Source: Burkholderiaceae bacterium (GTDB lineage Bacteria > Pseudomonadota > Gammaproteobacteria > Burkholderiales > Burkholderiaceae_C). From it: a stretch of DNA of 13,397 nt. Within the stretch, counting starts at the first letter, position 1. Each line of letters opens with the position of its first letter. The DNA is taken from NCBI GenBank assembly GCA_025458585.1, contig JALOSD010000026.1, positions 1-13,397 of the forward strand, in the 5' to 3' direction. Of the stretch, positions 6,464-12,329 are shown one piece after another. The notes below the pieces were generated by a model. The model made no database searches and had not been told where the DNA came from. It saw only the letters and a list, made by a program, of their open reading frames with translations. The position numbers were made by a program, and so were the translations under genes.

Positions 6464-7444
6464 TCACTGCGGCTGCAGCTGGATCTTCTTGGCGAGGGCG
6501 CGGTAGTGCGCCGTCTCGGCCTCGAAGAACTTCGCCGCGTCGGCCAGCGACACCGGGGCTGCCGCGAGCTGCGTCTGCGCCGCGAGCTGGCTGCGCACGC
6601 CGGGGTCCTGCAGCGCCTTGCCGATGGCGCCGTGCAGGCGCTGCACCACGTCCTCGGGCGTGTTCTTCGGCACCATGAAGCCGGTCCAGATGCGGTACGA
6701 GAAGTTCTTCAGCGACTCGCCTTCGCCGACGGTCGGCACGTTCTTCAGCAGTTCCGAGCGCTGCGCGCCGAGTTGCGCGATGACCTTGAGCCGCCCCTGG
6801 TCGGCCAGCGCTCCCATCGCCGCGCTGTACACGAGCACGGCAAAGTCGACCTGCCCGCCGCCGAGGTCCTGCATCAGCGGGGCGTTGCCCTTGTACGGCA
6901 CGTGCTGCAGCTTGATGCCGGTGCGCTGCTGCACGTCCTCGAGGATGAAGTGGTACAGCGAGCCGACGCCGACGCTGCCGTAGGTGAGCGGGCGGTCGGC
7001 CGACTTGCGCGCCAGCGCGATCAGTTCGTCGACGCTGCGCACCCCCAGGTCGGCGCGGGTCACGACCACCATCGTGGCCTCGGCGACCGGGTGCACGAGC
7101 CGGAAGTCCTCGGCCTTGACCTTGACCGCGGCGTTGGCCAGCGGCGCCAGGATCACCTCGTTCGGCGAGCCCTGGAAGAGGTAATAGCCGTCGGCAGGCG
7201 CGCCGAGCACCTTCTGCGCCGCCAGCGCGCCGCTGACCCCGCCGAGGTTCTCGACGATCACCTGCTGGCCGAGCTCCTTGCCCAGCGGCGTGTTCATGAT
7301 GCGCGCGATCGCGTCCGACGGGCCGCCGGCCGGGTAGGGCACCATCAGGTTGACCTGCTTGACCGGGTACGTCTGGGCGAGGCTGGCGCTGGCTGCGAGC
7401 AGCAGGCCGGCGATCAGGGCAAGGCGGCGAACGGGATTCGGCAT
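6464..7444 (-). CDS. Bug-family periplasmic solute receptor (tripartite tricarboxylate transporter type)
   Basis: This 326-residue protein has a clear signal peptide: basic RR at 6-7, hydrophobic LALIAGLLLAASASLAQ, cleavage about residue 23. It would act in the periplasm. The mature part carries the Bug signature YPVKQVNLMVPYPAGGPSD (26-44), whose last Asp normally contacts the ligand carboxylate, then VENLGGVSGALAAQKV (64-79) and the central HVPYKGNAPLMQDLGGGQVD (181-200). TctC/Bug receptors usually deliver carboxylates to TctA/TctB membrane partners, but none are in this window. This is one of the many orphan Bug proteins of Burkholderiales. It has AGGAGAG about 5 nt before ATG 7442-7444. 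It sits first in a likely operon with the amidohydrolase and is divergent from a LysR gene. A carboxylate such as an N-acylglycine is a reasonable but unproven ligand. Confidence 0.92.
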   Translation of the reverse strand: MPNPVRRLALIAGLLLAASASLAQTYPVKQVNLMVPYPAGGPSDAIARIMNTPLGKELGQQVIVENLGGVSGALAAQKVLGAPADGYYLFQGSPNEVILAPLANAAVKVKAEDFRLVHPVAEATMVVVTRADLGVRSVDELIALARKSADRPLTYGSVGVGSLYHFILEDVQQRTGIKLQHVPYKGNAPLMQDLGGGQVDFAVLVYSAAMGALADQGRLKVIAQLGAQRSELLKNVPTVGEGESLKNFSYRIWTGFMVPKNTPEDVVQRLHGAIGKALQDPGVRSQLAAQTQLAAAPVSLADAAKFFEAETAHYRALAKKIQLQPQ

Positions 7445-7479
7445 CGGGCTCTCCTGCAGGTGGGTGGAACGCGCAGCCC

Positions 7480-7509
7480 ACTGTAGGAAGGTGCAAATGC
7501 AAAGTCCAA
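7480..7509 (-). promoter_or_regulatory. Putative sigma-70 promoter of the bug-hydrolase-dadA series
   Basis: On the minus strand TTGGAC (7504-7509) and TACAGT (7480-7485) are separated by 18 nt, in an AT-richer island between the divergent bug and lysR genes. Transcription would start near 7473, leaving a leader of about 30 nt with the ribosome site. The boxes are only moderate matches to the consensus, as expected for an activator-dependent promoter. The LysR-type box lies directly upstream of the -35 box. Confidence 0.35.
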
Positions 7510-7510
7510 T

Positions 7511-7534
7511 GCATTGTTGTCTGAATTAACATGC
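7511..7534. promoter_or_regulatory. Putative LysR-type operator between lysR and bug
   Basis: The sequence contains an imperfect inverted repeat, GCATTGTT (7511-7518) and AACATGC (7528-7534). Its inner arms form TGTT-N9-AACA (7515-7531). This includes the T-N11-A pattern (T7517, A7529) typical of LysR-type regulator sites. It lies about 42-58 nt upstream of the predicted bug start of transcription and 34 nt upstream of the lysR start codon, so one site could serve both activation of bug and autoregulation. Flanking AATGCAT motifs occur at 7508-7514 and 7539-7545. Confidence 0.5.
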
Positions 7535-7564
7535 CTTGAATGCATACATGATGCGCGACCCGCG

Positions 7565-8476
7565 ATGACCCTCGTCCAGTTGCGCCACCTCGTGGCCCTC
7601 GCGCAGACCGGCTCCTTCAGCAAGGCGGCGCTGGCGCAGTTCCTGACCCAGCCTGCACTCAGCCGCAGCATCCGCGCCCTCGAGGACGAGCTTGGCGTGC
7701 CGTTGTTCGATCGCATCGGCCGGCGTGTCGAGCCGACGCCGTTCGGGCGCGAGATGCTGGCGCGCGCCCACCAGCTGCTGGCCGACGCCGACGAGTTGCG
7801 GCGCAGCAGCGAGCGCCTGCGCGACGGCAGCGCCGGCGTGCTGCGCATCGGCCTGGGCTCGGGGCCGGGCGCGATGCTGATGACGCCGCTGCTGATGCAC
7901 GCCGCGCAGCAGCGGCCGCAACTGCACGTCGAGGTCGCGCGTGCCGGCACCGACCTGCTCGTGCACGCGCTGCGCTCGCGCGCGCTCGATGCGCTGGTGG
8001 TCGACGCGCGGTCGCTGCGGCCGGCGCCCGACTTGCACGCCGAGTTCGTGCACGAGATGCGCGGGGCCTTCATGGTGCGCCGCGGCCACCCGCTGCTCAG
8101 GCGGCGCGCGGGCGTGAGCTTCGACGAGCTGCTGCGCTACCCGATCGCGTCCACGCCGCTGTCGGACGAAGTCGCGCGCATCCTCGTCGAGCGCTATGGC
8201 CCGCAAGCCCATCCGGCCGACTGCGTCACACTGCGCTGCGAGGAGATCCCGAGCCTGGTCGCGGTCGCCAAGCGCAGCGACGCCGTGCTGCTGGCGATCC
8301 GGCTTGCCGCCCCGGACCTTGTCCCGCTGAACCTGGTCCCGGCCCTCGGCGCGACGGCCCGCTTCGGCTTGGTGACGCTGGCGCGGCGCACCGAGCCGCC
8401 GGGGCTGGCGTTCGTGCGGACTCTGATGGCCCAGCTGCTGCGCGACGGGCCCGACGACGATCGCGCAGCGAGCTAG
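7565..8476 (+). CDS. LysR-type transcriptional regulator
   Basis: This 303-residue cytoplasmic DNA-binding regulator begins with the standard LysR winged helix-turn-helix: MTLVQLRHLVALAQTGSFSK, then AALAQFLTQPALSRSIRALE up to about residue 60 (ending GVPLFDRIGRRVEPTPFG). A linker helix and a periplasmic-binding-protein-like effector domain follow (about 92-295). I chose ATG 7565 because the family starts with this M-x-L-x-Q-L-R. A TTG 17 codons upstream (7514) would add a cysteine-containing tail without family support and would cover the operator. No strong ribosome site is visible. The gene is divergent from the bug-hydrolase-dadA series with 120 nt between start codons, the usual arrangement for a LysR regulator and its target. 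The effector is likely a compound of that pathway, but the sequence alone does not say which. Confidence 0.92.
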   Translation: MTLVQLRHLVALAQTGSFSKAALAQFLTQPALSRSIRALEDELGVPLFDRIGRRVEPTPFGREMLARAHQLLADADELRRSSERLRDGSAGVLRIGLGSGPGAMLMTPLLMHAAQQRPQLHVEVARAGTDLLVHALRSRALDALVVDARSLRPAPDLHAEFVHEMRGAFMVRRGHPLLRRRAGVSFDELLRYPIASTPLSDEVARILVERYGPQAHPADCVTLRCEEIPSLVAVAKRSDAVLLAIRLAAPDLVPLNLVPALGATARFGLVTLARRTEPPGLAFVRTLMAQLLRDGPDDDRAAS

Positions 8477-8810
8477 CAGCCGGCCGCTAGCCCACCAGGT
8501 CGTCGATCGGCGCGCCGTCGAACGCGAGCGAAGCGCCGATCCGCGCGCAGCAGCTTCCCGGCCAACCGCATCGTCGCGATCCGGCGCATGCTCGATCCGG
8601 CGACGGCCGCCGCCTGACGGCAAGCCGGGCGCCGCGACCGATGGCTGCGGGTCGCTCGCCTGGCACTCGGTGCGCGCTGGTTCGGCCGGGCGAGGGTGCG
8701 CAGGCGTGTCATCATCGGCGCCCGAGCTTCGAGGCCGACGGCATGCCCGCGTGGCGGGCTGTGCGCGCCGTGCCCCGCGTGGGCAGCCTGCGCCGCGCGA
8801 CGAGACGACG
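8477..8810. other. 334-nt spacer without a convincing gene
   Basis: Between lysR and the first glycosyltransferase no frame on either strand looks like a complete gene. On the minus strand a short stretch ending at about 8490 reads IGASLAFDGAPIDDLVG then stop with natural codon use, resembling a protein C-terminus, but the frame has no matching upstream part. A minus-strand 80-codon frame in another phase is Arg-rich and unlikely. The direct repeat CGATCCGGCG occurs at 8577-8586 and 8593-8602. The spacer may be the remains of a decayed gene. It must also hold the start of the glycosyltransferase transcript unless that is read through from lysR. Confidence 0.4.
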
Positions 8811-9638
8811 ATGAGCACCAACCCGACGATCAAGCAGCTCCTGTGCGTGAAGTGGGGCACCCTCTACGGCCCCGAGTATGTCAACCGGCTCTACGGCATG
8901 ATCTCGCGGCACCTCAGCGGGCCGTTTCGCCTCGTGTGCCTGACCGACGACCCGCGAGGGCTGCGCGACGAAGTCGAGCCGGCGCCGCTGCCCGAGCTCG
9001 GCGTGCCGCACCCGACCAAGACGATGGGCAAGTGGCGCAAGGTCGTGCTGTGGGGGCGCGAGCTCGCCGGCCTGTCCGGGCCGGTGCTGTTTATCGACCT
9101 CGACTCGGTGATCGTCGGCGACCTCGACGGCTACTTCACCTACGGCGACCCGGGCGATGTGATCGTCGCGCGCAACTGGGCCAAGCCGATGCAGCGGCTC
9201 GGCCAGACCTCGGTGTTCCGCTTCCCCGTCGGGGCCAACCCGCACCTTCTCGACGACTTCCGCGCCGATCCGCAGGGCGTCGCCGACCGCTTCCAGTTCG
9301 AGCAGCACTACGTGACGAGCGCCGTCACCGGCGGCGTCAAGTTCTGGCCCGAGTCTTGGACGCGCCACTTCCGGCTGCACTGCATGCCGACGTTCCCGCT
9401 CAACTACTTCGTGCCTGCGCGGCTGCCGTCCGACGCGCGCATCGTGACCTTCCCCGGCGGCCCGAACCCCGACGACGTCATGGTCGGACGCTGGAACAAG
9501 CGCGTGCCGCCACATCGTGGACGGCTGGAGCACCTGCTGGCGACGTTCAGCGGCGAGCGCGTCGACGACAGCCGCTGGCGCCATGTGCGGCGCTACGTGC
9601 TGCCGGTGCCCTGGATCGAGCAGTACTGGCGCGATTAG
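8811..9638 (+). CDS. Putative GT-A-type glycosyltransferase (paralogue 1 of a convergent pair)
   Basis: This 275-residue protein has no signal peptide or membrane helix and is probably cytosolic or peripheral. A GT-A-like nucleotide-sugar site is suggested by the DLD motif at 96-98 within VLFIDLDSVIVGDLDGYF, the DxD-type metal site of GT8-like transferases. The N-terminal block CVKWGTLYGPEYVNRLYGM (12-30) and RHLSGPFRLVCLTD (33-46) recur nearly unchanged in the converging gene 9678-10442, so the two are paralogues. ATG 8811 is chosen because similarity to the paralogue begins about 10 residues later; the open frame upstream is Arg/Ala-rich and lacks counterparts. The donor and acceptor are unknown; a role in cell-surface glycan synthesis is plausible given the neighbouring lapAB genes, but is inference. 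Confidence 0.75.
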   Translation: MSTNPTIKQLLCVKWGTLYGPEYVNRLYGMISRHLSGPFRLVCLTDDPRGLRDEVEPAPLPELGVPHPTKTMGKWRKVVLWGRELAGLSGPVLFIDLDSVIVGDLDGYFTYGDPGDVIVARNWAKPMQRLGQTSVFRFPVGANPHLLDDFRADPQGVADRFQFEQHYVTSAVTGGVKFWPESWTRHFRLHCMPTFPLNYFVPARLPSDARIVTFPGGPNPDDVMVGRWNKRVPPHRGRLEHLLATFSGERVDDSRWRHVRRYVLPVPWIEQYWRD

Positions 9639-9677
9639 GCGTCTCGCGGCGCCCCACGCGTCGCAGGCCACGGCGCG

Positions 9678-10442
9678 TCACTCGCGCCAGTGCTCGGCGA
9701 CCCACGGCGACGGCTCGATGTGGCGCCAGCGCCGGTTGCGCCGGCCCACCAGCGCGTCGGGCGGGTTCACCTCGCCGTGGAAGACGACGATGCGCGTGCC
9801 CGGCGGAATGCCCGGCGCGCGCCACCAGTTCGACGGCCAGCGCGGGATGCAGTGGTACTTGAAGCTGCAGCACCACGTCGCGGGCCAGTAGGCGAGCTTG
9901 CCCTGGCGGTGCAGCAGGTCAGACAGGAACGCCTGCTCGTTGCGGAAGCGCCGCCTCACGTCCTCGTGCGTCGCGCGGAAGGCGGCCAGCACGTCGGGGT
10001 GCGCGCCGAGGCGGAAGCGGTAGACCGACGAGTTGCCGGTCACGCGCCACGGGCGCTTCCAGTCGTGGATGATCAGGAACTCGCCCGGGTGCTCGAAGAA
10101 CGGCGCCAGGTCGTCGACGATCAGCACGTCGAGGTCGAGGAACAGCGCGGTGCCGGTGAGGCCGTGCAGGTCGGCCTCGAACGTCGTCAGTTTCTTCCAG
10201 CCGCGCTCGGGGATGCCTTCGGGCAGCGCCAGCGGCGGGATCGGCAGGCACTCGACCTCGGGGCGCACGCCGTCGCTGCGGTCGGTGAGGCAGACGAAGC
10301 GAAACGGCCCACGCAGGTGGCGCGCGACCATGCCGTACAGGCGGTTCACGTACTCGGGGCCGTACTTTGTGCCCCACTTCATGCACAGCACGACGCGCGT
10401 GTCGGCGCCGGCCCCGGCGCGGGCTGTCGGTGGCGCGTTCAC
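9678..10442 (-). CDS. Putative GT-A-type glycosyltransferase (paralogue 2), coupled to lapB
   Basis: This 254-residue paralogue of the plus-strand gene 8811-9638 shares MKWGTKYGPEYVNRLYGM (21-38), RHLRGPFRFVCLTD (41-54) and ALFLDLDVLIVDDL (99-112), with a DxD-like DLD at 103-105. The C-terminal HxxxNPPDALVGRRN stretch (222-236) matches GGPNPDDVMVGRWN in the partner. The start is the GTG at 10440-10442, which overlaps the lapB stop as GTGA and has GGAGGAG about 2-4 nt upstream, so it is very likely translated by coupling from the rpsA-ihfB-lapA-lapB series. The first downstream ATG would cut into the conserved N-terminal block. It probably transfers a sugar in envelope glycan or LPS formation; the substrate cannot be told. 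It converges with its paralogue across 39 nt with no clear terminator. Confidence 0.75.
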   Translation of the reverse strand: MNAPPTARAGAGADTRVVLCMKWGTKYGPEYVNRLYGMVARHLRGPFRFVCLTDRSDGVRPEVECLPIPPLALPEGIPERGWKKLTTFEADLHGLTGTALFLDLDVLIVDDLAPFFEHPGEFLIIHDWKRPWRVTGNSSVYRFRLGAHPDVLAAFRATHEDVRRRFRNEQAFLSDLLHRQGKLAYWPATWCCSFKYHCIPRWPSNWWRAPGIPPGTRIVVFHGEVNPPDALVGRRNRRWRHIEPSPWVAEHWRE

Positions 10443-11587
10443 TGCTCCTCCAGCCGCTGCAGCGGGAAGCTGTCCCAGCCCAGGCAGCCCGGGCACTGCC
10501 AGAAGTACTGCTGCGCCTCGAAGCCGCAGGCGGCGCAGCGGTAGCGCTGCAGCGGGCGCGCGGCCTGCGCGACCGCCTCGCGCACGCCGGCCAGCGCCTC
10601 CTCGCTCCACGACTCGCGCGGGGTCTGCAGCACGACCGCGGCGGCCGACAGCGTCGGCTGCCGGCGCAGCTGCTCGACCCAGCGCGGCGAGGTGCCGGGC
10701 GCGCGCCCCTCGAGCTCGTCGAGCGCGCGCAGCAGTTCGAGCGTCGGTCGCTGCGCCGCCAGCTCGGTGAGCAGCCGGCGCGTCGCGTCGACCTGGCCGC
10801 AGGCACGCGTGCTGGCGACGGCCTCGGCGGCGACGAGGTCGAACGCCGCCGGGTTGCGCTGGCTCAACTCCGCGAAGACGGTCATCGCCTGCGCGTGCTC
10901 GCCCTGGCGCGCGAGCCGCTGGGCGGCAAGGATCAGCGGGCGTGGCGCGAGCGGGGAGGCGTCGCGCGCGCGCTGCAGGGCCGCGACCGCCTCGTCGTGC
11001 TGGCCGCGCGCGTCGGCGTCGCGCGCGAGCTCGCACCAGTAGTGCGCGATGCGCGAGGCGAACGAGCCGGTGCCGCTCTTCTCCAGCCGCGCCGCGACGT
11101 CGGCCGCGCCGCGCCAGTCGCGCGAGCGCTCGCACAGGCTCAGCAGCGCCAGGCGTGCCTCGGTCTCGAACGGCGTGCCGTCGAGCTCGCGATAGGCCTG
11201 CTCGGCGCGGTCGAACAGGCCCGCCTTCGCGAAGTCCTGCGCCAGCGCGTACTGCGCGCGGTCGCGCTCGGCAGCGGGCAGGTCGCCACGCTGCAGCAGG
11301 TGCTGGTGCACGCGCACCGCGCGTTCGAACTCGCCGCGGCGGCGGAACAGGTTGCCGAGCGCGAAGTGCAGTTCGGTCGTGTCCGGGTCGTGCTGGACGG
11401 CCTCGATGAAGGCGTCGATCGCCTTGTCCTGCTGCTCGTTGAGCAGCAGGTTCAGGCCCTTGAAGTAGGCGCGCGGCGCGTCACGCTGCTCGCGCCGCCA
11501 CTGCCGGCCCTCGAGCCGTGCGCCGATCCAGCCGAGCGCGAACGCCACCGGCAGCGCCAACAGGACCCACTGCAGGTCGAACTCCAT
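10439..11587 (-). CDS. lapB: LPS assembly protein B (YciM), TPR plus rubredoxin-like
   Basis: This 382-residue protein is close to the 389 of E. coli LapB. An N-terminal membrane anchor lies at about 6-22 (WVLLALPVAFALGWIGA). It is followed by DAPRAYFKGLNLLLNEQQDKA (37-57), which is typical of the family, then a series of tetratricopeptide repeats up to about 330. A C-terminal rubredoxin-like zinc or iron knuckle has Cys351, Cys354, Cys365 and Cys368 (CAACGFEAQQYFWQCPGC). In E. coli, LapB works at the cytoplasmic face of the inner membrane with FtsH to control LpxC turnover and so lipopolysaccharide amount. The start ATG directly follows the lapA stop (TGAATG), and AAGG lies 10 nt upstream. 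The rpsA-ihfB-lapA-lapB order is a well known conserved arrangement. Confidence 0.96.
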   Translation of the reverse strand: MEFDLQWVLLALPVAFALGWIGARLEGRQWRREQRDAPRAYFKGLNLLLNEQQDKAIDAFIEAVQHDPDTTELHFALGNLFRRRGEFERAVRVHQHLLQRGDLPAAERDRAQYALAQDFAKAGLFDRAEQAYRELDGTPFETEARLALLSLCERSRDWRGAADVAARLEKSGTGSFASRIAHYWCELARDADARGQHDEAVAALQRARDASPLAPRPLILAAQRLARQGEHAQAMTVFAELSQRNPAAFDLVAAEAVASTRACGQVDATRRLLTELAAQRPTLELLRALDELEGRAPGTSPRWVEQLRRQPTLSAAAVVLQTPRESWSEEALAGVREAVAQAARPLQRYRCAACGFEAQQYFWQCPGCLGWDSFPLQRLEEQ

Positions 11588-11902
11588 TCACAGGCCTTCG
11601 CGCGGCGGGTGTTCGGGAAGCGTCGACGTCACGCCGCCCACGCTCGACGCGGTGGCTGGCGCGGCCGTGCCCGCATCGGCCTGGCGGCGCGCGACGCGCC
11701 GGTGCCGCCACCACCCCGGCACCATCGCCAGCACGCCGACGACGCAGCCGGCGCCGAACGCAGCGAGCACGACGATCACCATCGGCGCGCGCCACTCGAC
11801 GCCGAAGAACCAGTGCACGACGGCGTCCTGCTGGTTGTTGAGCGCGAACGCGAACAGCGTGAAGAAGACGAGGGCTCGCAGGAGCCAGACGAGGGCGCGC
11901 AT
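11588..11902 (-). CDS. lapA: LPS assembly protein A (LapA domain, DUF1049)
   Basis: This 104-residue inner-membrane protein is the usual length for LapA. Two hydrophobic segments are visible, about 5-21 (VWLLRALVFFTLFAFAL) and 40-62 (PMVIVVLAAFGAGCVVGVLAMVP). Between them is the family pattern NNQQDAVVHWFFG, and a basic, disordered cytoplasmic tail follows. In E. coli, LapA associates with LapB in the LPS assembly and LpxC control system. Its stop abuts the lapB start, and it begins 33 nt after ihfB. The start ATG lies within a perfect 16-bp palindrome and no Shine-Dalgarno is seen, so translation may depend on ribosomes arriving from ihfB. Confidence 0.92.
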   Translation of the reverse strand: MRALVWLLRALVFFTLFAFALNNQQDAVVHWFFGVEWRAPMVIVVLAAFGAGCVVGVLAMVPGWWRHRRVARRQADAGTAAPATASSVGGVTSTLPEHPPREGL

Positions 11903-11909
11903 GCGCGCC
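11894..11909 (-). promoter_or_regulatory. Perfect palindrome placing the lapA start codon in a hairpin loop
   Basis: GGCGCGCATGCGCGCC is a perfect 16-bp palindrome. In the mRNA it can fold as a 6-bp GC stem, GGCGCG with CGCGCC, and a CAUG loop that contains the lapA start codon (11900-11902). It could tune initiation or hinder it unless ribosomes from ihfB unwind it. It could also be a by-product of high GC and codon choice. Confidence 0.45.
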
Positions 11910-11935
11910 GGATTCTAGGGGCCGGCCCGGCGGGC

Positions 11936-12253
11936 TCAGCCGCCGGCAGGCGGGGCGCCAGTTTCGACCGGGATGCGCGCGTCGACCGACTCGCGCAGCG
12001 CCTTGCCGGGCTTGAAGTGCGGCACGAGCTTCTCGGGGATCGTCACCTGCTCGCCGCTGCGCGGGTTGCGCCCGACGCGCGGCGGTCGGCGGTTGATCGA
12101 GAAGCTGCCGAAGCCGCGGATCTCGATGCGGTGGCCGCGCGCGAGCGCGTCGGTCATCGCGTCGAGGATCGTCTTGACGGCGAACTCGGTGTCGCGCTGC
12201 GTCAGCTGGCCGAAACGCTCGGCCAGCGCGGCGACGAGATCACTGCGTGTCAT
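11936..12253 (-). CDS. ihfB: Integration host factor subunit beta
   Basis: This 105-residue nucleoid DNA-bending protein forms the IHF heterodimer with IhfA (not in the window). The start MTRSDLVAALAERFGQLTQRD is typical of IhfB rather than HU. The DNA-binding beta-arm block GFGSFSINRRPPRVGRNPRSG (48-68) is intact, with the intercalating Pro64 in GRNPRSG. The tail after about residue 93 (RIPVETGAPPAGG) is longer and richer in Gly/Pro than in E. coli (94 aa), as often seen in betaproteobacteria. It follows rpsA by 76 nt, as in many Proteobacteria. No obvious promoter is seen in that spacer. Confidence 0.96.
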   Translation of the reverse strand: MTRSDLVAALAERFGQLTQRDTEFAVKTILDAMTDALARGHRIEIRGFGSFSINRRPPRVGRNPRSGEQVTIPEKLVPHFKPGKALRESVDARIPVETGAPPAGG

Positions 12254-12291
12254 CGCAACGTGGAAGAGGGCGCGACGCAGCGGGCGGCGCC

Positions 12292-12324
12292 GGCGCCCTC
12301 ACGGCGCCTGCGGGCCCGCCGCAG
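12292..12324 (-). other. Two adjoining GC hairpins in the rpsA-ihfB spacer
   Basis: Two inverted repeats sit end to end just after the rpsA stop. CTGCGG / CCGCAG with a 5-nt loop is at 12308-12324, and GGCGCC / GGCGCC with a 5-nt loop at 12292-12308. Neither is followed by a T run on the minus strand, so they are not standard terminators. They could attenuate transcription or mark an mRNA processing or stability site between the strongly expressed rpsA and ihfB. Confidence 0.35.
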
Positions 12325-12329
12325 CGGCG

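Noticed and set aside
5240..7486. A 748-codon open frame on the plus strand, antisense to the amidohydrolase and Bug genes
   Set aside because: It is rich in Arg, His and Ala, has no recognisable domain, and mirrors two genes with clear families. High GC content makes such antisense frames common.
7514..7564. An upstream TTG start for the LysR gene
   Set aside because: It would add 17 residues not seen in the family and would overlap the operator-like repeat; ATG 7565 gives the standard LysR beginning.
9678..11135. A longer reading of the minus-strand glycosyltransferase as a 485-residue protein
   Set aside because: The extra N-terminal part is Arg/Ala-rich and lies out of frame inside lapB. 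Similarity to the paralogue starts only after the GTG at 10440-10442, which has a strong ribosome site.
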